Source: Tropicimonas aquimaris
GTDB lineage: Bacteria > Pseudomonadota > Alphaproteobacteria > Rhodobacterales > Rhodobacteraceae
Direction of reading: 5' to 3'
Assembly: GCF_042676185.1 (NCBI RefSeq)
Contig: NZ_JBHTJT010000049.1
Coordinates: forward strand, 1 to 64,000
DNA: 64,000 nt
The first letter of the stretch is position 1. Each line of letters opens with the position of its first letter. The notes under the pieces were generated by a model. It worked only from the letters and a program-made list of their open reading frames with translations. It was not told where the DNA came from and did no database searches. The position numbers and the translations under genes are program-made. Shown one piece after another: positions 53,686 through 63,132 of the stretch.

Positions 53686-55121
53686 CAGGCCGCTCCTTTC
53701 AGGTCATCGGGAAGAACATGGGATGTCGCCGCGAGCATCTGCGCGAACATCTCGCGCGCGGCCTGCTCCGGCATCGGCGCGACGAGCGGATCGCTGCAGA
53801 ACAGCGGGAAGAGCGCCGCGCTGTCCGCATCGAGCACCGCCCGGAGCAAGGCGTCCTGCCGCAGCGCGTGGTCCCGCACCATTGCGCCGAGCGCCTCCGG
53901 CAGGCGGCCCGCGCAGACCGGCGCGACGCCACCCTGCGTGAAGACGGCATTGGTCTCCACGATGGTGCCCTCGGGCAGGTCGGGCATCTGGCCGATGTTG
54001 GGCAGGTTGACGTTGCTGACATGAGCCTCGCCCCCCATCAGCGCCACGATCTGGTCGACCAGCGCCTCGTCGGACCGGCTGGGCCGCGGTGCGCGCTCGC
54101 CGGTGCGCAGGGCCTCCGCCCGTTGTAGCTTTGCTTCCCTGTCCCGCACCCGGTAGGCGACCGGCGTCAGGGCAAATCCCCAGCGTTCGGGGGCGTTCAG
54201 ATAGTCGGACACCGGCAGGAATTCGGCAAGGTGCCGGTCGCCGGCGGCAGCCGGGATGCCGAAGCGCCGGAAGAGGTCGAAGGCCACGAGGTTCTTCGTT
54301 CCGAAGTACCGCGCATCTTCTTCGTCCTTGCCCGGTTCAGTCTGGGCCCAACCGTCCTGCATGTGCGCCCGGACGAACTCCAGATAGGCCGGCATCATGT
54401 CCCGGCCCGCCAGCGAGATCCGGTTGACGAAGGTGAAGTGGTTGATCCCGAGCACGTTCACCTGAACGTCGCGATGGCCATAGAGCGTCTCGCCCGCCTG
54501 GTGGTTGGCGATCTGTGCGACCTGCCGCCGGATCTTCGTGACCTCGTGGCACTCGCCCCAGGCACGGATGCCCGGGAAGACCGCGTGCAGGGCGCCGGTC
54601 AGGACGCTCATCGGGTTGGTCAGGTTGCAGACATGGGCGCGCGGGGCATGGTCGCAGATCGCGCGGGCGATCTCGGCGAGCATCGGGATCGCCCTGAGCG
54701 AGCGGACGAAGCCGCCAGGGCCAACCGTGTCGCCCACCGCCTGCGGGATGCCGAACGCGGCCGGGATCGCGATATCCTGAGCCATGTCGTCGAAAGTGCC
54801 CGGCAGGATCGAGATCACGACGACGTCGGCGCCATCCAGCGCCTCCGCCAGGCTGGCGCTGGCAGTGTAGGAGGCAGGCACTCCGCGGGAGACGCCGGCG
54901 AAGCGGGTCCCGATCTCGGCATTTCGGCGTGCAGCCGATTGATCGATGTCGAACAGCCGGACATCGGCCCGAAGGCGCGTGTCGTGAGCGAGGTCGGCCA
55001 TCAACTCGGCGGCCCAGTTGAGGGATCCTCCGCCGACAAAGGCGATGCTGACTGGTATTTGCTGGTCTGAATCGTCCATTTCGAACGTGCGATGGGCTCC
55101 AGCCAGGGACTGGATCTCCAT
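53685..55121 (-). CDS. GH4-family glycosidase, alpha-galactosidase/alpha-galacturonidase type
   Basis: A 478-residue NAD- and metal-dependent glycosidase. The nucleotide motif FVGGGSLNWAAEL is at about 29-40; VCNLTNPMSVLT and GECHEV hold the metal-binding Cys and His; GINHFTFV follows. GH4 includes alpha-galactosidases, alpha-glucosidases and alpha-galacturonidases; the pectin context favours galacturonidase. It is cytoplasmic. ATG 55121 has GGGAGGAAAAG upstream; a shorter start at 55079 is possible. It is the first gene of the pectin operon and is divergent from an AraC gene. Confidence 0.87.
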   Translation of the reverse strand: MEIQSLAGAHRTFEMDDSDQQIPVSIAFVGGGSLNWAAELMADLAHDTRLRADVRLFDIDQSAARRNAEIGTRFAGVSRGVPASYTASASLAEALDGADVVVISILPGTFDDMAQDIAIPAAFGIPQAVGDTVGPGGFVRSLRAIPMLAEIARAICDHAPRAHVCNLTNPMSVLTGALHAVFPGIRAWGECHEVTKIRRQVAQIANHQAGETLYGHRDVQVNVLGINHFTFVNRISLAGRDMMPAYLEFVRAHMQDGWAQTEPGKDEEDARYFGTKNLVAFDLFRRFGIPAAAGDRHLAEFLPVSDYLNAPERWGFALTPVAYRVRDREAKLQRAEALRTGERAPRPSRSDEALVDQIVALMGGEAHVSNVNLPNIGQMPDLPEGTIVETNAVFTQGGVAPVCAGRLPEALGAMVRDHALRQDALLRAVLDADSAALFPLFCSDPLVAPMPEQAAREMFAQMLAATSHVLPDDLKGAA

Positions 55122-55231
55122 CTTTTCCTCCCGTTTACTTGCGAAATCCGCTTTCGAACACGAATTCGCATCTTGTGTGAGAGGTTACGGCGCTGGAAGC
55201 AGCCCGTGAATGGTGGTAATGTTAGAAAAAG

Positions 55232-56089
55232 ATGGACAAAACCGAACATTCACCGCTCAGCCACATTCCCGTTGGCTCCTTGTCGCTCCGCCTGGCGCGC
55301 TCCACCATCAAGATGCAGCACGACGTGGGATGGCGGATCGACAAGCTAAACCCCGTGCACGACCTGATCATCTGCCTCTCGGGCCAGATCAGCTACCAGG
55401 TCGGACATGCGACGGAACCGGTCGTTCTCAGCCCCGGGGACGGCATGCTGATCCCAGCCCACACGCGGTTTCGCGGCTCCAATGCGGGGGACACGCAGAT
55501 TGTCGGGATCGCGCAGCATTTCTCGCTGGAATTCTTTCGCCGCGGCGACCTCATCCGGCAGATGGCGTTGAGACAAGTTGTCCGCTTGCCAAACTGGGAG
55601 GTGCTGGAGCCCCTGATCTGGCATTTCCGGCAAAGCGCGCCCACCGACCGGACCACCCTGGGGCAGCACCACCAGTTCATGGTTCTGCTTCTGGCCTATC
55701 TCGACGAGGCGTTCGTGGAATGGCAGGTGGAACGCTCCGTTCCCGAGAGCGCCGATCATCTGTCCATGCAGATCATGCTCGTCGCCTCCCGGCTCTCCGC
55801 CGACCCCTTGGGAGCCGGGGTCGAGGAGGCGCTCCGGACGGTGCCCTACAACCCCGACTATTTCCGCCGGGCCTTTCGCGAGCGGATCGGCCAGACCCCG
55901 CAGAAGTTCCGTGAGTTGAAACGCATGGAATTCGCCGCGAACCGGCTGGGAATGGGGTTGACGGTCAAGGCCGTCGCGGCGGAACTCGGCTATACGGACC
56001 CGTATTTCTTCAGCCGAATGTTCAAGCGACACCTGGGCGTTAGCCCATCGACATATCGCGGGCAGCCTACTCCCGAAGCAGGGGGCTGA
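55232..56089 (+). CDS. AraC-family regulator with N-terminal cupin
   Basis: A 285-residue regulator. Residues about 30-110 form an AraC_binding cupin (SPGDGMLIPAHTRF); the C-terminal 100 residues carry two helix-turn-helix units (PDYFRRAFRERIGQTPQKFR, VKAVAAELGYTDPYFFSRMF). It is divergent from the GH4 gene, with starts 110 bp apart, so it is the likely regulator of the pectin operon. Confidence 0.9.
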   Translation: MDKTEHSPLSHIPVGSLSLRLARSTIKMQHDVGWRIDKLNPVHDLIICLSGQISYQVGHATEPVVLSPGDGMLIPAHTRFRGSNAGDTQIVGIAQHFSLEFFRRGDLIRQMALRQVVRLPNWEVLEPLIWHFRQSAPTDRTTLGQHHQFMVLLLAYLDEAFVEWQVERSVPESADHLSMQIMLVASRLSADPLGAGVEEALRTVPYNPDYFRRAFRERIGQTPQKFRELKRMEFAANRLGMGLTVKAVAAELGYTDPYFFSRMFKRHLGVSPSTYRGQPTPEAGG

Positions 56090-56196
56090 CCCCGGCATCA
56101 CGTCGGAAACCCGCGGTCCCGACAACTTGCGCCCGTGCCAAGCCGCGCCAAGTCGGTATATGACATCTCAATCGCAGATCAGGATTGGGTGCCACC

Positions 56197-56538
56197 GTGT
56201 CAGAAACCTTTCTCCGCATCACCACAGACGGACCGGCCGAGGCCGATCATCCCCCGGCCGACAGGCTCATCGCGGGATCTCCCGAGTTCACCACCTGGAA
56301 TCTCGAGGAACGTGACGGGCTCTACTGCGGGACCTGGCGCTCCACCCCGGGCAAGTGGAAGATCCGGTACGACGAGTGGGAATACTGCCGCATCCTCGAC
56401 GGGCATTCGATCATCGCCGAAGACGGCGGCGAGGCGTTCGAGGTCCGCGCGGGCGACAGCTTTGTCCTTCGTCCGGGCTTTTCCGGCACTTGGGAAGTGA
56501 TTGAGACGACCACCAAGGAATACGTCATCCGCCTTTGA
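56197..56538 (+). CDS. Cupin-domain protein (DUF861/Cupin_3)
   Basis: A 113-residue protein, most of it one cupin barrel: YCGTWRSTPGKWKIRYDEWE, then CRILDGHSIIAEDGG and DSFVLRPGFSGTWEV. This is the Cupin_3 (ureidoglycolate-hydrolase/UGlyAH-related) pattern often annotated as an ethanolamine-utilisation-like cupin. I start it at GTG 56197 with AGGATTGGG upstream; a TTG at 56185 is the alternative. Function unknown. Confidence 0.78.
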   Translation: MSETFLRITTDGPAEADHPPADRLIAGSPEFTTWNLEERDGLYCGTWRSTPGKWKIRYDEWEYCRILDGHSIIAEDGGEAFEVRAGDSFVLRPGFSGTWEVIETTTKEYVIRL

Positions 56539-56584
56539 GCGAAACGGCTGGACGAGCGAACGGCAGCGAGCGCCGCTTGCCGCG

Positions 56585-57625
56585 TCATCGGCGCCGGATC
56601 CATCGGATCGCCAGCGGCGCGAGCGTGATGACGAGGACGAGGCGGAAGACGTGGTGGAGCACCACGTAGGTCAGGTCGGCCCCCGCGACGATCGAAAGCA
56701 CCACCATCTCGCCCTGTCCACCGGGGAGGAAGGCCAGGAAGGCGTCGAGCCCCGGAGCGATGCCCAGCATGACAACACCGGCGATGAAGACGCTGCTGAC
56801 GGCGGCCAGCAGCATGCCGTTGGTGGCGCCGGCGAGCACGGTGCGGCGCAACTCCCCGAAGGTCACGCCGGCATAGCGAGCGCCGACGCCGACGCCGATG
56901 AAGAATTGCGCCGCCCAGACCATCTCGGCCGGCGGACGATGGGTGATGAGCCCGGCAAGGGACAGGCAGGCGGTGGCGATCAGGGGACCGATGATCGAAG
57001 CCCCGAACAGGCCGACGCGCTTCGCGATCTGCCATCCGCCGATCGCCGCTGCGATCATCAGGGCGATCTCGTGGATCGGGATGTCACGGGCCGGCGCGCC
57101 GGGACTGGCGGTGAGATCCACCCCCCAGATATGCGCGAGCGCAAAGGGCGCGAGGCTGACGAGCAGCAGCACGCGCGTGGCGTGGATCAGCGAGAGGACG
57201 CGCATATCCGCCCCGGCCTCCTCGCCGTAGACGACCATGTCCTGCAACCCGCCGGGCATCGCGCCGTAGTAGCTCGTCACGTGGTCATAGCCGAAAACGT
57301 TGTGCAGCAACGGATAGGCGGTCAGCGCGATCAGGCCGACGAAGACAGGAACCAGCGCGAGCGAACGCAGCATGTCCGGCACCTGCGCAATGATATCGGG
57401 CGTGAAGGCAGCCCCGGCAGCGACGCCGAGAACCGTACGAAACACCGTTCCCGCGACGCCGGGTCCTTCCAGCCTTGCGCCGATCAGAGCAGCACCGAGG
57501 CAGGCGAACATCGGGCCCAGCAGAAACGGTAGTGGCAAGCCGGCCATATAAAAGGCCAGCACGCCGCCAGCGGCAATCGCGAAGGTCCAGAGCCGCGGGC
57601 GCAAGTATCGGGAAGCGATGGTCAT
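56585..57625 (-). CDS. AbrB-family membrane protein (putative ammonia monooxygenase/AbrB duplication)
   Basis: A 346-residue inner-membrane protein with about nine to ten transmembrane helices in two AbrB-duplication repeats (COG3180). Family phrases are FLLGPMFACLGAALIGARLE, YGAMPGGLQDMVVYGEEAGAD and FLAFLPGGQGEMVVLSIVAG. Its function is not established; despite old names it is neither a DNA-binding AbrB nor a monooxygenase. Such genes are often found with TctABC or tcu-type tricarboxylate genes, and tcuB and tcuA relics lie immediately upstream. Confidence 0.85.
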   Translation of the reverse strand: MTIASRYLRPRLWTFAIAAGGVLAFYMAGLPLPFLLGPMFACLGAALIGARLEGPGVAGTVFRTVLGVAAGAAFTPDIIAQVPDMLRSLALVPVFVGLIALTAYPLLHNVFGYDHVTSYYGAMPGGLQDMVVYGEEAGADMRVLSLIHATRVLLLVSLAPFALAHIWGVDLTASPGAPARDIPIHEIALMIAAAIGGWQIAKRVGLFGASIIGPLIATACLSLAGLITHRPPAEMVWAAQFFIGVGVGARYAGVTFGELRRTVLAGATNGMLLAAVSSVFIAGVVMLGIAPGLDAFLAFLPGGQGEMVVLSIVAGADLTYVVLHHVFRLVLVITLAPLAIRWIRRR

Positions 57626-57683
57626 GATCTGTCAACCGGCGTTGCCGGGCCCGGCGCAGCGGAGCGAAGCCCCCCTGCCATCG

Positions 57684-58275
57684 TCATGCCCTGGCCCCAC
57701 TCGCGGCGCTCGGGGCAGCCTCCTGCTTGCGTTGCGCGCACCGCACGAGCGCCGCAAACCCGCTGCGGATCAGCTGGACGAAGCCCATCGTCTCCGCTGC
57801 AGGCGGTCGCCTCTCCCACCTCCCGTTCGGCAAACAGCTTGAGCTTCGCCATCCAGCCGGTTCCGACGGCCAGAATCAGCCCAACCGGCACCCCGAGCAG
57901 CTTGGGAAGCGAGAACACCCTGTGGGGTGCGCGCAACACGAAGCCATCGTGCATAACCGCGTCCGTGCTGGTCGCCGCGAAACTCAGCAGGAAGACGGAC
58001 ATCAGGAACTGGTGCATATGGCGGCGGGCATGGGAGAAACGTTCCTCTTCCTCGAAATTGCAAGCCTCGCGATGTCCGGCTGAGAGGCCCTTCATCTTCG
58101 CTACCATACCGAAAGCGCCCACAAGGTGCGCCCACCGAATGCGCGCGCCACCGACGCTTCGCCAATGGCGGCGCCGCCCCACGGCGAGGCGCGCATGCGG
58201 AAAGAAGAAGGCAGGTGCATATTTCGCTACGATCGCATTGTCGGACGAAACCACGTAGAAAGCCTCGCCGCCCGC
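57684..58275 (-). pseudogene. tcuB: tcuB (tricarballylate utilisation membrane protein) remnant
   Basis: One frame carries the TcuB membrane half: AFYVVSSDNAIVAKYAPAFF, then LAVGRRRHWRSVG, HREACNFEEEERFSHARRHM, HQFLMSVFLLSFAATSTDAV and FSLPKLLGVPVGLILAVGTG. The final segment (FVQLIRSGFAALVRCAQRK, ending at TGA 57684-57686) is in another frame after a deletion. The N-terminal 4Fe-4S half is absent. It is not functional. Confidence 0.75.
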
Positions 58276-58309
58276 CGAGCCGATGGCGCGGCTCTCGGAC
58301 TGCCGGCGG

Positions 58310-58832
58310 GCTGACTGAAGAAGTTCAAGCACATAGGCGGCGGCCTGCCGTCCTGCGATATGTCCGCAGCTCGTTCCGATGGGAATGCCCACCCCGGCCG
58401 GAAGACCGAAGGCATGAACAGCTCCAGCGATTTGGCGTCCATGATGAAATAGCCCACCTGGTCGCGCTACGCGGCCAAGAGCCTTCCCCAGATCGCGTCG
58501 CGTTTCGGGCAGATATCCTCCCCCTCGCCTTAGAGGCGTTCCGCGTTCTTGTGGACGAAGATCTAGACCGGCGCGCAGTCGAGCCCAGCGACAATGCCGC
58601 CGTCGAAATTCGGGGCGCGACCGTCGATGGCCACGCCATGGCACCGGGCCGGGTTGCCCACCTGCGACCCGTCTACGCCAAAAGGTGGGTCAGCGCGACG
58701 CCGCGGTTGCAGAGCGTGCCGCGGATCAGGAAGTTCTCGGCCGCCGCCCTCCCGGGCGCAATTAAGCCACTCGGTATCTGCCCGGACGCCACCCGAGGCC
58801 ATGATCATTGCCATGTCGACTTGGCGTGTCAT
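58310..58832 (-). pseudogene. tcuA: tcuA (FAD-dependent tricarballylate dehydrogenase) remnant
   Basis: Pieces in three frames match TcuA in order: MIMASGGVRADTEWL, then CHGVAIDGRAPNFDGGIVAG with LDCAPV, then YFIMDAKSLELFMPSVF, then GVGIPIGTSCGHIAGRQAA at the C-terminus. The N-terminal FAD-binding domain and a segment before the last piece are deleted. Stops interrupt the region between about 58460 and 58560. Confidence 0.75.
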
Positions 58833-58913
58833 TGCACTTCCCTCGCTGGCTTAGGGATATCCGCGCGGGTTTGTTTTGACCGCTGCCACTTTTCTTGCGT
58901 TTGCGAAATGTAG

Positions 58914-59477
58914 AGCAATTTCGACGTCAACGATCTCGAAGCCGGTCTCGCGGCGATGAAGACTGGCTCCTTTCACACGGCAGCCAAGTCGTTGAGCCCG
59001 TCGCGATCGGCGATCACCCGCGGGGGCCAGAAGCCTGAAACCGCCCTCGATTTCGAGCTGTTCGAGCGGACGATGCGCGCGGTCAGGCCGACGCTGGCGG
59101 CAAGGGGGCTCCGGGCGCGCGCCGAGGCAATCCTGGAGGATGCACGGGCGACCAGCCGCGCGATGCGGGACGAAAGCGTGGCCTTCGGCCACCATCGCCA
59201 CGCGGTGATCGACGACGCCGTGGCGCGGGCGAGAAAGCCCCATGCCTGGCCTTATGAGGCACACCGGTCGACCACGGCGCTTGAGCCGGTGAGCGGCGAA
59301 AGCGGGGTCGCCCTGGTGAGCGCCTCCGCCGTCACGCCCGGTTTCTCGGAAGGCATCGTCGTCAGCCCATTGCCCGCACCGACGATCCTGGGTCCTATCG
59401 GACTGCTCTCCCCCATCGGGCAGAAGGACACGCCCGTCGTCGCGGCGTTCAAGGCGGCGGTGCGTCTGTTCGCCTGA
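58914..59477 (+). pseudogene. LysR-type regulator with internal deletion (TcuR-like position)
   Basis: The N-terminal winged helix is clear (FDVNDLEAGLAAMKTGSFHT, then AAKSLSPSRSAITR and LFERTMRAVRPTLAARG). A TAG lies just before this (58911-58913). The C-terminus is LysR-like (GPIGLLSPIGQKDTPVVAAF). About 120 residues of the effector domain are missing between them. It is divergent from the tcuA/tcuB relics and was probably their regulator. Confidence 0.7.
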
Positions 59478-59482
59478 GCGGG

Positions 59483-60466
59483 TCAGCCCGCACTCCGCGC
59501 CCAGACCTCGGCGTTAATCATGTGGATGGGCTCGCCCGCGGCATAGGCGTTGATCTGGTCGAAGATGTCCGCGAACTGAAGGTCGAACTCATCCTCCGTG
59601 ACGAAACCGATGTGCGGCGTCGCGATCACCCGAGGATGAGACAGCAACGGATCGGAAGGATCCGTGAGGGGTTCCGTGTCGAAGACGTCGACGGCCGCTG
59701 TTCCAGGGCGACCCGCATCGAGCGCCGCCAGAAGCGCGCCCGGCTCGACCAGCCCGGCGCGAGATGTGTTCACGAAGACCGCGTCGGGACGCATCGCCGC
59801 GAGGTCGCCGGAGGTGACGATGCACCGCGTCTCGGGCTTCAAGCGGACGTGGATCGAAACGACGTCGCAGGTCGAGAAGAAATCCGCTCGGCTCACCGCA
59901 ACGGTCTCGCCGACGGCACGCGCCCTCTCGCGTCCCGCCTCCGAGCCCCACCAGACGACCTCCATGCCGAAGGCCCGGGCATAGTCCGCGACCGCTTGGG
60001 CGATGCGGCCATATCCGTAGAGCCCGATCCTGCGCCCCCGCAACGTCCGTCCGACACCCATCTGCCAATGCCCGGCCTTGAGCGACGCGATTTGCGCAGG
60101 CAGCTGCCGCATGGCGGCGAGGACCAGCGCCCAGGTCAGTTCGGCCGCGGCATAGGAGGGTGTGCCGCCGTGCATGTTCGAGCACAGCAGCACGCCCGTG
60201 TCCGTGCAGGCCGGGACATCGACATGGGGATAGACGCTTCGCTGGCTGATCAGCTTGAGGTTCGGCAAACGCTCGAGAAGGTCGCGGGTCACCTTCGTGC
60301 GTTCCCGGAACAACACCAGCGCCTCCGCCCCGGACAGCCGTCCCGCAAGGATGGCCGGGTCTTCCACATGATCGGTCCAGACTGTCACGTCATGTTCCGC
60401 GAGACGCGAGAAACACGGCAACCCTTCGAGCGTGTCAAACCAGTCGTCGAGAATATGAACCTTCAT
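59483..60466 (-). CDS. D-2-hydroxyacid dehydrogenase (phosphoglycerate dehydrogenase-like)
   Basis: A 327-residue NAD-dependent dehydrogenase. The catalytic Arg (NTSRAGLV), Glu (DVFDTEPLTD) and His (TPHIGFVTEDE) are all present, as is the Rossmann motif GLYGYGRIAQAVADYARAFG. I start it at ATG 60466. It probably reduces a 2-keto acid or oxidises a D-2-hydroxy acid; substrate unknown. It is the only intact enzyme gene in the decayed 57.6-61.5 kb stretch and has no clear operon partner. Confidence 0.87.
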   Translation of the reverse strand: MKVHILDDWFDTLEGLPCFSRLAEHDVTVWTDHVEDPAILAGRLSGAEALVLFRERTKVTRDLLERLPNLKLISQRSVYPHVDVPACTDTGVLLCSNMHGGTPSYAAAELTWALVLAAMRQLPAQIASLKAGHWQMGVGRTLRGRRIGLYGYGRIAQAVADYARAFGMEVVWWGSEAGRERARAVGETVAVSRADFFSTCDVVSIHVRLKPETRCIVTSGDLAAMRPDAVFVNTSRAGLVEPGALLAALDAGRPGTAAVDVFDTEPLTDPSDPLLSHPRVIATPHIGFVTEDEFDLQFADIFDQINAYAAGEPIHMINAEVWARSAG

Positions 60467-60570
60467 CGGTGTAGCCTTCCCGGAATGTCGAAGGCTTGAA
60501 GAGAACAGCTTTTCAACAAGACCCTCGATTGCTGAAGCATCAATGCGACAGCAGAACGGGGATGTCGATC

Positions 60571-61480
60571 TCATTCAAGACGCACGCATTGACCCCGACC
60601 GGGGGAGTCTTCCCGGCGCTTCGAGTGCTCGAAGGCGCCCATCACCAGGAAGCCCGGATTGCGCTCCCGCGTGAAGGCCAGAAAGGTTCTGCCGACGCCG
60701 CGGTGCAGCGGGAGTTCCTCGTGCCGCGCTTCGACCTCGTGCAGGGCAAGGTGGTCGAGCACCTCCTCCACCGGGCGCGGAAGCCGGGTGCCTTCCACGG
60801 TCAGCAGGGTCACGCGCCCCTCGTCCTCAAGCAGTTGCAGGCTGTCGTAGAGCGCCCGCCCGGCAGTGTGGCTGCCGTCCCGGGCGATGGCCGCCTCGGC
60901 ATGGCTGGCCTCGCGGTCGTAGCCTTGCGGCACCACGACAACGGGCCGTCCGCTCATCAACGCGATGCGGTCGGGATGCAAGGTCACATGCTCGTCGGCA
61001 TCGCCCGGTTTCGGGCGGCCGAGGATCAATATGTCGAAGCCGCGGGCCGTTTTGGCGAACACCATGTCGACGCGCCCGGACACCTCGACAAGGTGGAGCC
61101 AATCGTCCAGTTCGAATTCGGCTTTGACCGCATCGAACTTCGAGCGGACATCATTGATGATCTCGGCATTGCCCGCGGCGATAATCTGGGGCGCCCGCGC
61201 GCGCGATGCCGTCTCGGCGCTGTCCGAGCGATCGGGGCAACGAGGATGTTCCGGATTGTCGTGCGTCGGCTTCCGTGTCTTCCCGTACCGAGCCGGTAAC
61301 GTGGATATGACCATTCGCCAGCTCGCGCGCCGTGCGCAACAGGACCGCTGCGTTCAGTGTGAACCGGCCGTAGAACTTGGACCCCGCCAGGACGTCGGTC
61401 ATGCCGGATGGGTACTGTAGCCCGACCTCGGCAGGGCCATGCGTGCGGCGCAGGGGCCAGGCGCAATTCACCTTCACTCG
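60571..61480 (-). pseudogene. Universal stress protein family, frameshifted and truncated
   Basis: The main frame (61314 to 60571) has UspA-like pattern: DILILGRPKPGDADEH, ALMSGRPVVVVPQGYD, and NPGFLVMGAFEHSKRRED near the end, where intact members continue with a G-G-x-T-x-x-x-L segment. Here it ends early in an unrelated tail. The first strand and helix appear in another frame (61483 to about 61151). It is probably inactive. Frame and end damage are observed; the family call rests on the C-terminal motif. Confidence 0.5.
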
Positions 61481-61565
61481 CAATCATGACCTGAAGCGCC
61501 AATCCAGGAACAGTCGCAGGATTGCGAAAGTGCCTGAGAGCGACTGAGGGAGAATGTCGGCAGGC

Positions 61566-61739
61566 TCACTCGCGTTCCTGCCATCGCTCAGTCTCCACCA
61601 ACGCCACGCGTTTGCGCCGGATATATCGGGCGTTCCCCGGTAGGTACTTGATCTGGTTCGCTCTCAGTCGCGGCAACAGATCGAGAATGTGTCGAAACTC
61701 TTGCGGATCAAAACCATTCACTCGATTTGCGTGTGCCAT
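61566..61739 (-). CDS. Small basic protein, unknown
   Basis: A 57-residue frame from ATG 61739, with CCGGAGATCC just upstream as a credible ribosome binding site. The sequence is strongly charged and basic (YLPGNARYIRRKRVALVETE), without a signal peptide or membrane segment. I recognise no family. It lies alone in an otherwise empty 360-base interval between the broken universal-stress gene and the ROK gene; the rest of this interval shows nothing. Confidence 0.4.
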   Translation of the reverse strand: MAHANRVNGFDPQEFRHILDLLPRLRANQIKYLPGNARYIRRKRVALVETERWQERE

Positions 61740-61844
61740 TCGGATCTCCGGACGGAGTCTGTGGAACCCGATTATCGGCCATTCGCGTCAAGACGACGGC
61801 AAACACGGTATTGCGACATGGCTAAGAAAATTGCCCGACGCAGC

Positions 61845-63068
61845 TCACACGGCCGAAAGTCCGGCGTTTGTGTTCAACAGGAACTGCCTGAAGATCGGGC
61901 TACTCGCGGCGCCGATGCCGCGTGCGTTTCCGCCAACACTGCCGGCCTCGATGCGTGGCTCGATCAGGCCCCGCTTGTCCTGGTTCCCGAGGTAGCGCCG
62001 CACCCTGAGCACGAGCTCGTCACGGACATCGCTCGGGAAAGCCCCGTCGATCAGGATGGCGTCGAAGTCGATCACCGAACAGATGGACAGCGAAGCCTTG
62101 GCAAGCTCCTGCGCGGTTTCGCCGATCCATGGGTTCACGTAGCGCGAGATCCCGTTCCAGTCCTGCGGGAGCTGCCACATGATCTGCGGGTCGAGCCCGG
62201 CCTCGATCAGACGGGTTTCCAGCAGGTGCAGGGAGGCGACGTCGATCAGCTGTTTGCTTTCGCCGAGCGGTCCGGTGCTGCGCATGGAGCCGAACGCACC
62301 CGCGTTTCCCTGGTTGCCTTCGAAAACGGTGCCGTTGAGCGCCACGCCCCCACCGACGAAGGAGCCGATGAAGAAATAAGCGTAGTCGCGGAACTCCTTG
62401 CCGCGGCCATAGAGATGCTCGGCATGGCAGGCCGCGGTCGCGTCGTTCACGACATAGACGGGCAGGTCCGTGAACCGGGAAACGATGGCGACGAAATCCA
62501 CATCCTTCCATTGCCGGAAGGTCTCGGACGGACCGTCAACGAGGTCGCTCCATTTCCAGAGCTCGAAGGGCGCACCGATCCCGATGCCGCAGACCCTGTG
62601 CCGGAGATCCGCCGTCAAATCCCCCTGAAGCGTCTCGATTCCGTCCTGCAGGAACCGGAAGACCGGCTCCGGCAAGGGATAATCGTAGGTCGTGTGGAGC
62701 TGGCGCCGCACCTCCCCCACGAAGTCGATCAGCACGAGATCGGCGCTCCGACGCCCGATCTTCAGGCCGAGGGACAGCACGCCATTCGGGTCCAGCTCGA
62801 TCGGGATGGACGGCTTGCCGATCTTGCCCCGGACGGGCGCGCCGCGGCGAACGAGGCCATCTTCCTCGAGACCCTTCAGGATTGTTGAAACCGTCGGGCG
62901 GGACAGGCCGGTGCGCCGGGACAGGTCCGCGCCGGAGACGGCTTCGTGACGCTGCAGCAACGACAGGATCAGACGCTCGTTGTGGTCGCGCAGCCCGCTT
63001 TGATTGACGCCTGCGCCGCGCCCTGCACTTCGCTCTGAGGTTACTGCTCCGTCCATGGCGCCGACCAT
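61845..63068 (-). CDS. ROK-family transcriptional regulator
   Basis: A 407-residue NagC/XylR-type regulator. A winged helix (VSGADLSRRTGLSRPTVSTI, about 44-63) precedes a sugar-kinase-fold ROK domain (GIGIGAPFELWKWSDL, GNQGNAGAFGSMRST). The usual zinc-binding Cys cluster of ROK proteins is not seen. ATG 63068 has GGGAGG upstream. It is divergent from a sugar-binding protein gene with a palindromic operator between, so it probably represses that sugar transporter. Confidence 0.9.
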   Translation of the reverse strand: MVGAMDGAVTSERSAGRGAGVNQSGLRDHNERLILSLLQRHEAVSGADLSRRTGLSRPTVSTILKGLEEDGLVRRGAPVRGKIGKPSIPIELDPNGVLSLGLKIGRRSADLVLIDFVGEVRRQLHTTYDYPLPEPVFRFLQDGIETLQGDLTADLRHRVCGIGIGAPFELWKWSDLVDGPSETFRQWKDVDFVAIVSRFTDLPVYVVNDATAACHAEHLYGRGKEFRDYAYFFIGSFVGGGVALNGTVFEGNQGNAGAFGSMRSTGPLGESKQLIDVASLHLLETRLIEAGLDPQIMWQLPQDWNGISRYVNPWIGETAQELAKASLSICSVIDFDAILIDGAFPSDVRDELVLRVRRYLGNQDKRGLIEPRIEAGSVGGNARGIGAASSPIFRQFLLNTNAGLSAV

Positions 63069-63107
63069 AGGCCCCTCCCTTACCCTTGGAAAGGTAGCGA
63101 AGAATAC

Positions 63108-63132
63108 TTAGTAAGTAAAGTTTACAAACTAA
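63108..63132. promoter_or_regulatory. ROK operator candidate
   Basis: TTAGTAAGTAAAG followed by TTTACAAACTAA forms an interrupted palindrome centred at 63120 (core GTAAA-G-TTTAC with outer TTAGT/ACTAA). It lies 40 bp from the ROK start and 120 bp from the binding-protein start and directly abuts a TTGACA box, a position suited to repression. Confidence 0.65.
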
